A DNA stretch of 64,000 nucleotides from Qipengyuania sediminis (GTDB lineage: Bacteria; Pseudomonadota; Alphaproteobacteria; Sphingomonadales; Sphingomonadaceae): positions 1,426,001 to 1,490,000 of the forward strand of contig NZ_CP037948.1 of NCBI RefSeq assembly GCF_004358425.1. Direction: 5' to 3'. Below, piece after piece: positions 8,341-17,141 of the stretch (position 1 is the stretch's first letter; each line of letters starts with the position of its first letter). Both the position numbers and the translations under genes were made by a program. The notes beneath the pieces are model-generated. The model saw only the letters and a program-made list of their open reading frames with translations, did not search any database and was not told the DNA's origin.

Positions 8341-9824
8341 ACGCGCCTGCCTATGCGGAAGAGGACGAGGACACCGGCGGCGGGATCGGCGCGATCCTGT
8401 CGCAGCTGCCGCTGATATTGTGGCAGCGCAAGTGGTTGATCATCGTGCCCCTGGTCCTCGCGATCGGCGCGGCGGTGGCGACCGCCATGCTGCTGCCGAA
8501 GAAATACGAGTCCTCGGCGGTCCTGCTGGTGCAGGCCCCGGCGCTGCCGCGCGAGATCGTGGGGCAGACAGTCGATCAGGTGGTGGCACAGCGGCTCGAA
8601 TCGATCCGCCAGCAGATCATCAACCGCCCGGCGCTGATCGCGTTGATCGAACGCAACCAGCTTTACGCCAGCGAACGCGGCAAGACCCCGCTGTCGACGA
8701 TCATCGAAAACATGCGCGACGCGATCACTCTGGTGCCCGAGACCGTGGCCGGAGCCGGTGGCGGGTCCGAGGAGAAGACGATCGCGGTGCGGCTGGCCTT
8801 CGTCTACGAGGACCCGGCCAAGGCGCAGGCCGTCACCCAGCAGTTGATGGAGCGGATCGTCGAGGTCGACAGCACCAACAACGCCGAGCAGCTCACCCAG
8901 GCGGTGCAGTTCCTGACCGAGCAGCAGCTGGACCTGCAGCGCAAGATCGCGCTTGCCGAAGGCGAGGTTGCGGCCTTTAATTCGCGCTACGGCAACGTCA
9001 TCGCCTCGGGCGCGCTGGCGCCGATGGGGGGCGGGGCCGCGGCCTTCGACCTGCAGATCTCGACGCTGGAGCGCGAGATTGCCGATCTGGAATCGCAACG
9101 GCGCGTGCTCGCCACCTCCGAGACCCGCGACCCGACGCTGATTGCGGCCGAGAATGCCCTGGCCGCAGCGCGCGCGATCTATTCCGAAACCCACCCGGAC
9201 GTCGTCCGTGCCAAGGCGCGGGTCGAGCAGGCGCAGCAGATCGCGGAGCGCAATGTCGCGCGCGTCCCGGCGGGCGAGATCGACACCCGCATTCGCCTGG
9301 CGCGCAACCAGATCGCGCAGTTGCAGATCGCCAAGGCGAACGAGAACAGCCAGACCGCAGCGGTGATGTCGCAGCGCGCCGCGGCCCCCGGGATCCAGCA
9401 ACAGGCGGCGCAGCTGCAACAGCGTGTCCAGACGCTCTACAAGCAGTTCGAGGAAACTTCGAACCGCCTGCTTTCCGCCCGCGCCAACGAGCGCGCCGGC
9501 GAAGAGCAACTCGGCGAGCGGCTGATGGTGGTGGACCCGCCAGTCATCCCCGATTCGCCTGAATCGCCCAACCGGCCGCTCATCATCGCCATCGGCACCG
9601 CGGGCGGGTTGGCGCTCGGCCTGCTCTTGGCGCTCGGCGCCGAGCTGCTGCTGCGGCCGATCCGCGATCCTTCCGCGCTGACGGCGCTCACCGGACGGCG
9701 TCCGCTCGCCATCATCCCGCAGATCGAAGCGCAAGGCGGGGCGCGGGCCGGGTCCCGGCGCCGCTGGCTGCCGCTGCCCGCCTTCAGAAAGAGAACGCGA
9801 AATCATGAATATCGCAGTGCCTGA
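8337..9824 (+). CDS. Polysaccharide chain-length determinant (Wzz/GumC type)
   Basis: A 495-residue inner-membrane co-polymerase. The N-terminal Wzz domain begins with a membrane segment near residues 36-55 (LIIVPLVLAIGAAVATAML) followed by KKYESSAVLLVQ. A long alpha-helical, coiled-coil periplasmic region follows, then the GNVR-like/proline-rich segment VVDPPVIPDSPESPNRPL and the second membrane helix (LIIAIGTAGGLALGLLLALG). It would set polymer length together with the following kinase. The protein is not fused to a kinase domain, so the two functions are split as in many alphaproteobacteria. It overlaps the barrel gene by ATGA, and the kinase start lies 20 bases inside its 3' end. Confidence 0.92.
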   Translation: MNAPAYAEEDEDTGGGIGAILSQLPLILWQRKWLIIVPLVLAIGAAVATAMLLPKKYESSAVLLVQAPALPREIVGQTVDQVVAQRLESIRQQIINRPALIALIERNQLYASERGKTPLSTIIENMRDAITLVPETVAGAGGGSEEKTIAVRLAFVYEDPAKAQAVTQQLMERIVEVDSTNNAEQLTQAVQFLTEQQLDLQRKIALAEGEVAAFNSRYGNVIASGALAPMGGGAAAFDLQISTLEREIADLESQRRVLATSETRDPTLIAAENALAAARAIYSETHPDVVRAKARVEQAQQIAERNVARVPAGEIDTRIRLARNQIAQLQIAKANENSQTAAVMSQRAAAPGIQQQAAQLQQRVQTLYKQFEETSNRLLSARANERAGEEQLGERLMVVDPPVIPDSPESPNRPLIIAIGTAGGLALGLLLALGAELLLRPIRDPSALTALTGRRPLAIIPQIEAQGGARAGSRRRWLPLPAFRKRTRNHEYRSA

Positions 9825-10614
9825 ATTCGGCGGCGCGGGTGCCTCGACGGGCGCGGAGTTCCTGGCCGCCGTGCCCATGCTGGAGGTTGCGGAGACGATC
9901 CGCGACGGCAAGCACCTCATCGGGTTCGAAAGCCATGACGAAGACGCGCGCGCCTTCAACCTGCTGCGATCGCAGCTGCTGAAGGAGATGACCGACAGCC
10001 AGGTACGCCTGATCGGCGTGACGAGCGCGACCCCTTCGGCGGGAAAGAGCTTCGTGTCGCTCAACATGGCGGCCGCGCTCTCCAAGATCACCGATCGCAA
10101 GGTCCTTCTCTGCGATCTCGATCTCAGGCGCGGGTCGATCCTGGAAGCGCTCGACACCCAGGTGACTCACGATGTTTCCGAATATCTGCGCGGCGATCTG
10201 CCCGACTGGCGCGCCGCCGTCTCGCGCGTCGCGGAGAGCGATCTTTACATCATGCCGTGCCTCAAGCGGATGCGCAGAAGCGGCGAGCTTCTGACCTCGC
10301 AGCGCTTCGAAACCCTGATGGCGGACCTGCGTGCCTTGCCCGACGAAGTGACGGTGATCTGCGACCTTCCGCCGGCCTTCGCCAGCGACGATGCGATGCT
10401 GACTACGGCGCATCTCGATGGCTATGTGCTGGTGGTCGAATACGGTCGCAACACCGCCAAGCAGGTGCGCGAGGCGATGGCGATGCTGGCCCCCTCGCCC
10501 TGCGTCGGCACCATCCTCAACCGCTATCGCGGTGGTTTCTTCGATACCTACGGCTATGGCTACGGCGATCCCTATGGGATCAAGAATTACGGAGCCGCCG
10601 ACAACGCCAGGTGA
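9805..10614 (+). CDS. Bacterial tyrosine kinase (BY-kinase, CpsD/CapB-like) of the exopolysaccharide system
   Basis: A 269-residue cytoplasmic BY-kinase, partner of the Wzz-like protein. Walker A is SATPSAGKS (about residues 74-82), Walker A' is VLLCDLDLRR (100-109) and Walker B is TVICDLPPAF (183-192). The C-terminus carries a tyrosine cluster in DTYGYGYGDPYGIKNYG, the usual autophosphorylated tail of active BY-kinases. Cycles of tail phosphorylation control oligomer state and thereby chain length and export. The start overlaps the end of the Wzz-like gene. The gene ends 13 bases before the convergent SleB hydrolase gene with a hairpin between. Confidence 0.88.
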   Translation: MNIAVPEFGGAGASTGAEFLAAVPMLEVAETIRDGKHLIGFESHDEDARAFNLLRSQLLKEMTDSQVRLIGVTSATPSAGKSFVSLNMAAALSKITDRKVLLCDLDLRRGSILEALDTQVTHDVSEYLRGDLPDWRAAVSRVAESDLYIMPCLKRMRRSGELLTSQRFETLMADLRALPDEVTVICDLPPAFASDDAMLTTAHLDGYVLVVEYGRNTAKQVREAMAMLAPSPCVGTILNRYRGGFFDTYGYGYGDPYGIKNYGAADNAR

Positions 10615-10620
10615 CGCGCG

Positions 10621-10640
10621 GGGCGGCTTATGGGCCGCCC
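10621..10640. terminator. Candidate bidirectional terminator hairpin
   Basis: GGGCGGC at 10621-10627 and GCCGCCC at 10634-10640 form a perfect seven-base stem with a six-base loop between the convergent BY-kinase and SleB hydrolase genes. On the + strand it is followed by TTCT only, so the T tract is weak. The hairpin overlaps the stop codon of the SleB gene. Confidence 0.4.
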
Positions 10641-11779
10641 TTCTCCGCGCCGGCGGGCGGCGGCGCATCGGCCGGCGGCGAACGGCTGTCGACCCGCAGC
10701 GTCCCGGTCGAAGGCGCCTTCAGTTGGCCACGGGTTTCGTCGGCGCGCAGCACTGCCGTCGGCCTGTTCCATTCGAGCCCCGGCACCGAGGAACCGGTGA
10801 TGAGGCCGCCGGCTTTCAGATCCTCCTTCGGCGCATTGATATCGGGTCCCAGATCGCTGGCCGGCACCAGCGGATCGGGCACGGCGAGCGGGTCCAGCGT
10901 CGCGGCGCCAGGCGCGACCAGCAATCCGGTCTGCAGCACTTCGCGGGTCACGTCGTAGCGATCGGTGAACGCGCGCGGCGAACCCATGAAGCCGCGCATC
11001 AGATAAAAGATATGCGCGCCCACCGTCGCCGCCTTGTCCAGCGTCGGCGCCCAATAGGGAACCACGTAATTGGCGTGATAATGCGTGGCGTTTCCGACCG
11101 CGGCGGCCACCCGCCCGGCCAGCGCCTCGCGCGCCACCCGCTCCGCCCTCGCCCAGCCTCCTTGCGACGGGACACGCGCCAGGCTGCCATCGCAGGTGAA
11201 GCTGAACTGGCAGCCCGTGACCCGTTCCGAACCCTGGTAGACGACGCCGCACACCGTATCCGGGAATGCCGGGTGCCGCACCCGGTTGAGAACCACTTGC
11301 GCCACCGCGCGCTGCCCCTCGTCAGGCTCGCTCGCGGCTTCGTAATAGACGGCTTGCGTCAGGCAGCGTAGCGCGGCGCCATATCCCACTCCCGCGGCGC
11401 TTTCGCGCGCGATGCTCAGCGCCGGGGCGGGCACGAGCGCAGTCACGTCGACCGGCCGCTCGGCATTGATGGCGCTCGCTTCCTCGGGTGCGAGGGGCAT
11501 GACTTCGGTCGAATAGATCGGCGCCGTTTCCTGCACCACGCGCGGCAGGGTCACTCGCCCCCCGGCGGCATCGTCCGAGCCCCATGCCGAACCACCCGGA
11601 AGGCGACCCAGCGCGAAGAGCACGGCCGCCACAATCGCAATCACGCAAAGGCCCGCCATCGCGGCAAGGACAAGTGCGCGCTGTTGCCGCTGGCGCCTGG
11701 TCCGCAGCAGGAACACCCCCCCCGGCCCCGGCACGAGCTCGGCCGCGTTTTCGAGGGGATAGGTGAGCGGAGCGGTCAT
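10628..11779 (-). CDS. Cell wall hydrolase, SleB family
   Basis: A 383-residue protein with one N-terminal membrane segment (residues about 35-57, ALVLAAMAGLCVIAIVAAVL) and a SleB/hydrolase-2 domain at about 130-260. The domain shows CLTQAVYYEAASEP with the catalytic glutamate, AVAQVVLNRVRHPAFP, the CGVVYQG/CQFSFTCDG cysteines and GNATHYHANYV. The family cleaves peptidoglycan glycan strands (lytic transglycosylase-like). A long, low-complexity Pro-rich tail follows. In non-sporulating alphaproteobacteria these proteins probably remodel the wall, here perhaps to let the export machine pass. It is oriented against the export operon and has its own promoter region at 11780-12001. Confidence 0.88.
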   Translation of the reverse strand: MTAPLTYPLENAAELVPGPGGVFLLRTRRQRQQRALVLAAMAGLCVIAIVAAVLFALGRLPGGSAWGSDDAAGGRVTLPRVVQETAPIYSTEVMPLAPEEASAINAERPVDVTALVPAPALSIARESAAGVGYGAALRCLTQAVYYEAASEPDEGQRAVAQVVLNRVRHPAFPDTVCGVVYQGSERVTGCQFSFTCDGSLARVPSQGGWARAERVAREALAGRVAAAVGNATHYHANYVVPYWAPTLDKAATVGAHIFYLMRGFMGSPRAFTDRYDVTREVLQTGLLVAPGAATLDPLAVPDPLVPASDLGPDINAPKEDLKAGGLITGSSVPGLEWNRPTAVLRADETRGQLKAPSTGTLRVDSRSPPADAPPPAGAEKGGP

Positions 11780-12001
11780 CGAATGAGCGGGATCTGCGGT
11801 TGCCTGGCAATGGGCCGCGCCGGCCCTGAAGGGTGGTGCGGCGTTAGCGCACTATGGCCTGACCGGCTATGCCGGGAGCAGCCCTCGCATCGGTGAGGAT
11901 CACCCACGCGCCGAAACGGGACAATCCCGCCCCCGGTTCCTGCCGGGGCCGGTATCGGCTATGACACCGCCCTTCACAGGCGGCGGGCGAATCACACCGG
12001 C
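11780..12001. other. Divergent intergenic region between SleB hydrolase and GT4 genes
   Basis: About 220 bases without a credible gene between divergent genes, so promoters for both should lie here. I see a GC-rich hairpin (CCCCGG at 11931-11936 and CCGGGG at 11943-11948) and no convincing -10/-35 pair. Confidence 0.4.
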
Positions 12002-13099
12002 ATGACGTTACCCTCGGCGGACCATCCGCTGCGCTATCTCTTCGCCCTGCCCGGCTTCCACCGCGAGGAGCGGGGGGCGGAGATCGCGCTGCTCGCGGTC
12101 GCGGGCGAGCTGGCGCGCGCGGGGCAGCAAGTGACAGTGATCGGAGCCGGGCCGCCCCGGGATGGCTGTGCCTACGCCTATCGCCAGGCCCACGCGATCA
12201 ACCGCCGCCGGCTGGAACGCCTGCCGCAATTCCCGCCGTTCCGGTCCGAGACCGTATGGGAAGACGCGAGCTTCGCGGCCAGCCTGCTGCGCGCCTACGA
12301 GCCGCAGGACTTCGATGTCACGGTTACCTGCAATTTCCCCTTCACCCATTGGGCGCTGCGGCGGGGGGGACGCGAGGCACCGAAGCACATCTTCGTTACC
12401 CAGAACGGGGACTGGCCGGCGCGCAACCGGCAGGCGGAGTTCCGCACCTTCCGCTGCGATGGGCTGGTGTGCACCAATCCCGATTACGAAGCGGCCAATC
12501 GCGCGCGCTGGCGCACCGCCCTGATACCCAATGGTATCGATCCGGCGCGCTTCGCCGGGGTGGCGCCGGATCGCACCCGGTTCGGCCTGCCGCCGGATAA
12601 GCGCGTGGTGCTGATGGTGAGCGCCTTTATCGAAACCAAACGGGTCATCGACGGGATGCGCGCGGTGGCCGAAGTGCCCGGCGCGCATTTCGCGGTCGCC
12701 GGCGATGGTCCCTTGCGTGGGCAGGTCGAGAGCTTGGCGCTTGAGATCCTTCCGGGGCGTTTCACCCGGCTTGAACTGCCCGCAGCGGCGATGCCGGCGC
12801 TCTACCGCTCGGCAGACGCCTTTCTCCACATGTCGCTCACCGAATCCTTCGGCAACGTCTATGTCGAAGCCATGGCGAGCGGGCTGCCCATCGTGGCGCA
12901 TGACAGCGCCCGGCTGCGCTGGATCGTGGGCGAGCGCGACACCTTGTGCGATACGACCGATCATGCGGCAACGGTGGCCGCGCTGACCCGCGCGCTCGAG
13001 ACCGGCCGGGGTCAGCCCGATCCGCGTGCCGAAGGGTTCGCGTGGAGCGCGATCGCCGCGCGTTACCACGCCTTCGCGCATGACGTGCTGCGCGGATGA
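12002..13099 (+). CDS. Glycosyltransferase family 4
   Basis: A 365-residue GT-B fold enzyme of CAZy family GT4, retaining type, transferring a sugar from a nucleotide donor to the growing lipid-linked repeat unit on the cytoplasmic side. The N-terminal acceptor domain starts FALPGFHREERGAEIALL. The donor domain has IPNGIDPARF, LMVSAFIETKRV, AVAGDGPLRG and the EX7E-type motif LTESFGNVYVEAMASGLP with both glutamates. The start ATG follows the divergent spacer; no strong Shine-Dalgarno sequence is seen. It overlaps the next GT gene by ATGA, so the two act in one operon. Donor and acceptor sugars cannot be read from the sequence. Confidence 0.9.
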   Translation: MTLPSADHPLRYLFALPGFHREERGAEIALLAVAGELARAGQQVTVIGAGPPRDGCAYAYRQAHAINRRRLERLPQFPPFRSETVWEDASFAASLLRAYEPQDFDVTVTCNFPFTHWALRRGGREAPKHIFVTQNGDWPARNRQAEFRTFRCDGLVCTNPDYEAANRARWRTALIPNGIDPARFAGVAPDRTRFGLPPDKRVVLMVSAFIETKRVIDGMRAVAEVPGAHFAVAGDGPLRGQVESLALEILPGRFTRLELPAAAMPALYRSADAFLHMSLTESFGNVYVEAMASGLPIVAHDSARLRWIVGERDTLCDTTDHAATVAALTRALETGRGQPDPRAEGFAWSAIAARYHAFAHDVLRG

Positions 13100-14277
13100 G
13101 CGAATCGCTCAGCATCATCGCCTGGATCCTGGCCGGCGGCGTGGCCGTGCCGCTGACCGTGCTGATCGTCGAAGTCGCGGCCGGGCTCCCGCCGGGGCGG
13201 AAAGCGCGAAGCTCTGGCGGGGCACCGCGCATTGCGATCATCATCCCCGCGCATGACGAGGCGCAAGGGATCGCCGCGACATTGGCCGCGCTCGAACCCT
13301 GCACCCCCGCAGGCACGCGGGTGGTGGTGGTGGCGGACAATTGCAGCGACGACACGGCCGGGATCGCGCGCTTGGCGGGAGTCGAAGCGATCGAGCGCCA
13401 CGACCCCGGCCGGCGCGGCAAGGGGTTCGCGCTCGCCTATGGACGCGACCATCTCGCGCGTGGGGTGCCGCCCGATGCCGTCATCGTTCTCGATGCCGAT
13501 TGCCGCTTCGGCCCGGGAAGCGTTGCGGCTCTCGCGGAGGCGGCGATGGCGCGGGGGGCGCCGGCACAGGCCGTCAATCTAATCGCGCCCGATTCCGGCG
13601 CCGCGCCGATGGTCCAGATCTCCAGCTTTGCAATGGTGGTGAAGAACCTCTTCCGATCGCGCGGCATGCAGCGGCTCGGCGGCGCGGCCCTGCTTACCGG
13701 CACCGGAATGGCTTTTCCCTGGAGCCTGTTCGCGGAGGCGCAATTGGCCACTGGCTCGATCGTCGAAGACCTGTCGCTCGGCATCGAACTGACCCGTGCC
13801 GGTCATCCGCCGCTGTTGGTTGAGGAAGCGCAAGTGCGCAGCGCCCCCGCCGCCATGCAGGATGCGCTCCAGCAGAAGCGACGCTGGGAGCATGGCTTCC
13901 TTGAAACCCTGCATCGCCGCGCACTTCCGGTCCTGGGGCACGGACTGCGGCGGGGCGCCTGGCCGGAAATCCTCCTCGGCCTGCACCTGATCGTGCCGCC
14001 GCTCGCCTTGCTCGTCCTCGTGGCTTTGCTTGCGCTCTTCGCGGCGGGGGGGCTGGCGGTGCTGGGTGCGAGCACCGGGCCGGCGCTCTTCCTAGCGGCC
14101 CTGCTCGCGATGGCGGCGATACTCATCGGGGCGGCCTGGGTGATCGGGGGCCGCGAATATCTCTCTTCCGGCGCCTTGCTACGCGCGCCGCTCTACGTGC
14201 TGTGGAAACTGCCGATCTATACGGGTTTCCTGAAGAAACCGCAGGCAAGCTGGAATCGCACGCCGCGGCGCGATTAG
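13096..14277 (+). CDS. Membrane-anchored glycosyltransferase family 2
   Basis: A 393-residue GT2 enzyme with an N-terminal membrane helix (about residues 5-28), a GT-A catalytic domain and C-terminal membrane helices (about 295-355). Key motifs are IAIIIPAHDEAQGI (nucleotide binding), VVVVADNCSDDT, VIVLDADC (DXD metal site), IVEDLSLGIEL (ED motif with the catalytic base) and QQKRRWEHG (QxxRW-like). The layout resembles processive or single-addition GT2 enzymes of capsule loci. It shares ATGA with the upstream GT4. The stop lies six bases from that of the convergent acyltransferase. Confidence 0.9.
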   Translation: MSESLSIIAWILAGGVAVPLTVLIVEVAAGLPPGRKARSSGGAPRIAIIIPAHDEAQGIAATLAALEPCTPAGTRVVVVADNCSDDTAGIARLAGVEAIERHDPGRRGKGFALAYGRDHLARGVPPDAVIVLDADCRFGPGSVAALAEAAMARGAPAQAVNLIAPDSGAAPMVQISSFAMVVKNLFRSRGMQRLGGAALLTGTGMAFPWSLFAEAQLATGSIVEDLSLGIELTRAGHPPLLVEEAQVRSAPAAMQDALQQKRRWEHGFLETLHRRALPVLGHGLRRGAWPEILLGLHLIVPPLALLVLVALLALFAAGGLAVLGASTGPALFLAALLAMAAILIGAAWVIGGREYLSSGALLRAPLYVLWKLPIYTGFLKKPQASWNRTPRRD

Positions 14278-14283
14278 GCCTGG

Positions 14284-15417
14284 CTAGCGCAGCGCATTAA
14301 GCCCGCCGGGGGACAGGCTGTCCGGATCTTCCTGGGGCGAGACCGCTTCGGCCCGCATCCGCCACCGCCGTTCGACATCGCGGCGCCATCGCGCCAACGG
14401 CTTTTCCATCGCCACATAGACCGCAGCCGCCACCGCGAAGGAAACCGCCAGCGCTGCCGCCATCACGAAAGGCGTAACGGGTCCTTTGGCGAAAGGGCGC
14501 GCGGCCTCGACGATGGGCGAATGGACGAGATAAAGCGTGTAGGAGAGCAGCGCGACGATCCTCAGAAGCGGATGGTCGAGAAACCGGCGCGCAAAGCCGC
14601 GATCGCGGATGGCCGCGTTGAACAGGAAGATCAGCGCGATGCCCTGGATCGTGTAGCGATAGGTGTGCCGGAAGGTCTCGTCCCTGAAGATGAAGCCCGC
14701 TGCCAGCAGGGTGAAAGCAATCGCATAGGACGTCCACCGTCCCGGCAGCCGGTCCTGCGCATCCACCACCGGGTTGTTCCAACAGGCGAGGATAGCGCCG
14801 AACAGGATCGAATCGATCCGCGTATGCGTCCATATGGCGACATTGGCGAAGTCCTCGCCCTGCGCCACTTCATGGAGCCGCACGCCCAGGGTCAGCACGC
14901 AGGCGAAGGCGCACAGGATCGCGCAGCGCCCCGCCCCGCCCCGCGCCATCACGAACAGCGCGACCGCGGGAAACACGAGATAGAAATGCTCTTCCACCGC
15001 GAGCGACCATAGCCCGATCGGCACGCCGCTCAGCGGGAAATAGTTCGAAAGGAACAGGGCGTCTGTGACAAGGCCCGGGTAGAACAGGGGCCAGATCAAA
15101 CCTGCCAGTGACAGCGCCGTCGCCAGTGCCAATGCGAAGGCGAGCGGCGGAAGGATGCGCACTGCGCGGCGAAAGTAGAACGCTTTCAGCGATATGCTGC
15201 CGTCGCGATCGAACTCCCGCCGGAGCAGCGTGGTGATGAGATAGCCGCTGAGAAAGAAGAACAGAGTGACGCCGAACTGGCCTGGCACCACCCGTTCCAT
15301 TCCCACGTGCGAGAGCATGACGAGCCCGATGGCGATCGCTCGGAACCCGTCGAGCGCGGGAATTTCACCCGCCTTCGCCGGTGGCGCGAGACTCGGCTGC
15401 GGACCTGCGCTGGCCAT
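14284..15417 (-). CDS. Acyltransferase 3 family membrane protein
   Basis: A 377-residue integral membrane acyltransferase (acyltransferase_3/OafA-like) that would O-acylate, often acetylate, sugars of the polysaccharide. It starts with the typical IPALDGFRAIAIGLVMLSHVG containing the conserved His, followed by GVTLFFFLSGYLIT, AFYFRRAVRILPPL, SLAVEEHFYLVFP (with the WSLAVEEHFY motif) and about ten membrane helices. The tail after the last helix is basic then acidic. It lies 64 bases after the EpsD-like gene on the same strand, so it probably belongs to the exosortase transcript. The SGNH hydrolase at 979-2682 could in principle act on groups it adds. Confidence 0.9.
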   Translation of the reverse strand: MASAGPQPSLAPPAKAGEIPALDGFRAIAIGLVMLSHVGMERVVPGQFGVTLFFFLSGYLITTLLRREFDRDGSISLKAFYFRRAVRILPPLAFALALATALSLAGLIWPLFYPGLVTDALFLSNYFPLSGVPIGLWSLAVEEHFYLVFPAVALFVMARGGAGRCAILCAFACVLTLGVRLHEVAQGEDFANVAIWTHTRIDSILFGAILACWNNPVVDAQDRLPGRWTSYAIAFTLLAAGFIFRDETFRHTYRYTIQGIALIFLFNAAIRDRGFARRFLDHPLLRIVALLSYTLYLVHSPIVEAARPFAKGPVTPFVMAAALAVSFAVAAAVYVAMEKPLARWRRDVERRWRMRAEAVSPQEDPDSLSPGGLNALR

Positions 15418-15481
15418 ATCATTCAGCCGGATCGAGAGGCGCTTTATCCGTCATGACATGGCGGTGCCCTGTCCCGATCGC

Positions 15482-16405
15482 TCAGGATGCAGGGGCGGGG
15501 GCGGGGGCGGCCGCCGGCCTGGTGGCGCCCCCCGCCCCTTGCTGCGCCCCGCCCTGGGGCAGCGCGCTGAAGCCCGCCTGATATTCGATTTCGCCCTTCT
15601 TGCGCGCGGCATCGAGCTTCGCCTTCAGCGCGGTCTCGACCTGGCGCTTGGTAAAGGCGTTGGCGGCCACGTTGCGGGCGGCGGGGCCGGTCAAAGGCGC
15701 GGCCTCGCTCTGCATCACCATCGCTACGGTGACGGCGTTGCCCGCCGGGATAACAAGCGGCTCGCTGCTCCCCACGCGCTTGAACTGCTGAAACACCGCC
15801 GGCGGAAGATTGGCGCTGTCGATGGTGTTGTTGCCGCGCTGGAACTTGATGCCGAAGCGGTTCAGGGTCGTCACCACCTCCGCCATCGTCTTAGCCGGCG
15901 CGAGTGCGTCGAACACGTCGCGGCGCGGCGGCATCTGGAACACGATCTGATCGAGGGCGAAGATCGTCCTATCCGCGAAGGCTTGCGGGTTTTCGGCGAT
16001 CATCTGGTCGATCTGCTGAGGGGTGGGCTGCTTGTTGTCGCGCGCCAGTTTCTCGCCCAGCATCTGGACGAGCATGTTCTCTTCAAGGCTGCGCCGGCGC
16101 AGAATATACTCTGGCGAGTCCTCGATCCCTTCCTCGCGCGCGACTTCGGAAAGCAGACGGCGATCGATCAGGCGATTGAGCGCCACATTGCGCATTTGCT
16201 GGTCGGGCTCGCCCTGCGCTGCCGCGGCGCCGAGTTCGCCGTTCACCTCCTGCGCGGTGATCTCGTTCCCGTCGACCACGGCAACGACTTGGCCTTCCGC
16301 TTTCTTGTCGCAGGCGGAAAGACCGGCGAGCGCGGCCGCCGCCCCGAAGAAATAGACGCCCCGCCGGGCGGAAACGGACAGCTTGGAAGCGCGCGAAACG
16401 GTCAT
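15482..16405 (-). CDS. EpsD-family peptidyl-prolyl cis-trans isomerase lipoprotein
   Basis: A 307-residue protein with a lipobox LAGLSAC about 30 residues in, then a SurA/PrsA-type chaperone region (VVAVVDGNEITAQEVNGEL, ALNRLIDRRLLSEVARE) and a parvulin-like isomerase region. EpsD-family isomerases accompany EpsI and exosortase genes and are thought to help fold exported components in the periplasm. The ATG at 16405 is preferred over one at 16432 because AAAGGTGA sits about six bases upstream of it. The C-terminal tail is Pro/Ala-rich. The gene follows EpsI by about 34 bases. Confidence 0.85.
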   Translation of the reverse strand: MTVSRASKLSVSARRGVYFFGAAAALAGLSACDKKAEGQVVAVVDGNEITAQEVNGELGAAAAQGEPDQQMRNVALNRLIDRRLLSEVAREEGIEDSPEYILRRRSLEENMLVQMLGEKLARDNKQPTPQQIDQMIAENPQAFADRTIFALDQIVFQMPPRRDVFDALAPAKTMAEVVTTLNRFGIKFQRGNNTIDSANLPPAVFQQFKRVGSSEPLVIPAGNAVTVAMVMQSEAAPLTGPAARNVAANAFTKRQVETALKAKLDAARKKGEIEYQAGFSALPQGGAQQGAGGATRPAAAPAPAPAS

Positions 16406-16439
16406 TGGATCACCTTTGAAAGACGAGTGCATGGTAAGT

Positions 16440-17141
16440 TCAGATCTGCCCGAACAGAAGCCGGCGGGCATGATCGCCCGAAGCGTGGTGCAGGTCGCGC
16501 ACGAAGCCTGACAGCATCGGCGTGATCGCACCCTTGTCGTTGCCGATGGCCGAAACCCGTGCGAGCACGCCGTCGGGGACGATACCCTGCAAGTTTGCCT
16601 CGGCGACGGCCCAGCGCTGCTCGTGCCAGCGCCGCGGATAGCGCTCGCCGACCCTGGTCCAGTACAGGACCACTTCGTTGCGCTCGTCGCTGTTGGCGGC
16701 GAAGACCTGCGCGGGCAGCGCCTTTGCCGTCGTGATCGGCACCTCGATCGGCCTTACTTCGGACAGTTCGTAGCCGCCCGCCGGATAGCAGGTCTCCGGG
16801 CGGTGGATCTGAAGGACGCCGTCCTGCTTGTTGTTGTAGGCGATGAGCAGCATGACCGTCTGCCCGGCCCGGTTGGTGTAGGTGCGCGTGACCAGATTGT
16901 CGTACAACCGGTCGGACAGCGCGTCCGACGGCGGCAGCACCAGCCCGCTTTCCGAATCGAAAGTGAAGTCGCCTACGTGCTTGGGGACCAGCGCCGTGAA
17001 GCGGTCCTTGCTGATGCGCGGGACCACGGGCTTGGGCATCCGCGCCTGCGCGATGCCGGACATCGCCGCAAGGCCCAGGCCGAGGAGCACCTTGCGGCGA
17101 TCCAGCGCGGCGACGCCGGGAGTGCCAACTGGCTCAACCAT
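16440..17141 (-). CDS. epsI: EpsI family protein
   Basis: A 233-residue exosortase-associated protein. The N-terminus has DRRKVLLGLGLAAMSGIAQA, a signal with a twin-arginine-like RR, so Tat export is possible. The conserved EpsI block is HRPETCYPAGGY (about residues 113-124), with a Cys-His pairing suggestive of thiol or protease-like chemistry, though no activity is established. EpsI domains occur either fused to exosortases or as separate genes, as here. Its start overlaps the exosortase stop by eight bases, indicating coupled translation. Confidence 0.88.
   Translation of the reverse strand: MVEPVGTPGVAALDRRKVLLGLGLAAMSGIAQARMPKPVVPRISKDRFTALVPKHVGDFTFDSESGLVLPPSDALSDRLYDNLVTRTYTNRAGQTVMLLIAYNNKQDGVLQIHRPETCYPAGGYELSEVRPIEVPITTAKALPAQVFAANSDERNEVVLYWTRVGERYPRRWHEQRWAVAEANLQGIVPDGVLARVSAIGNDKGAITPMLSGFVRDLHHASGDHARRLLFGQI

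Noticed and set aside
8262..10157. A 631-codon open frame on the minus strand
   Set aside because: It is antisense to the chain-length and BY-kinase genes with Walker motifs and shows only Arg/Gly-rich shadow composition.
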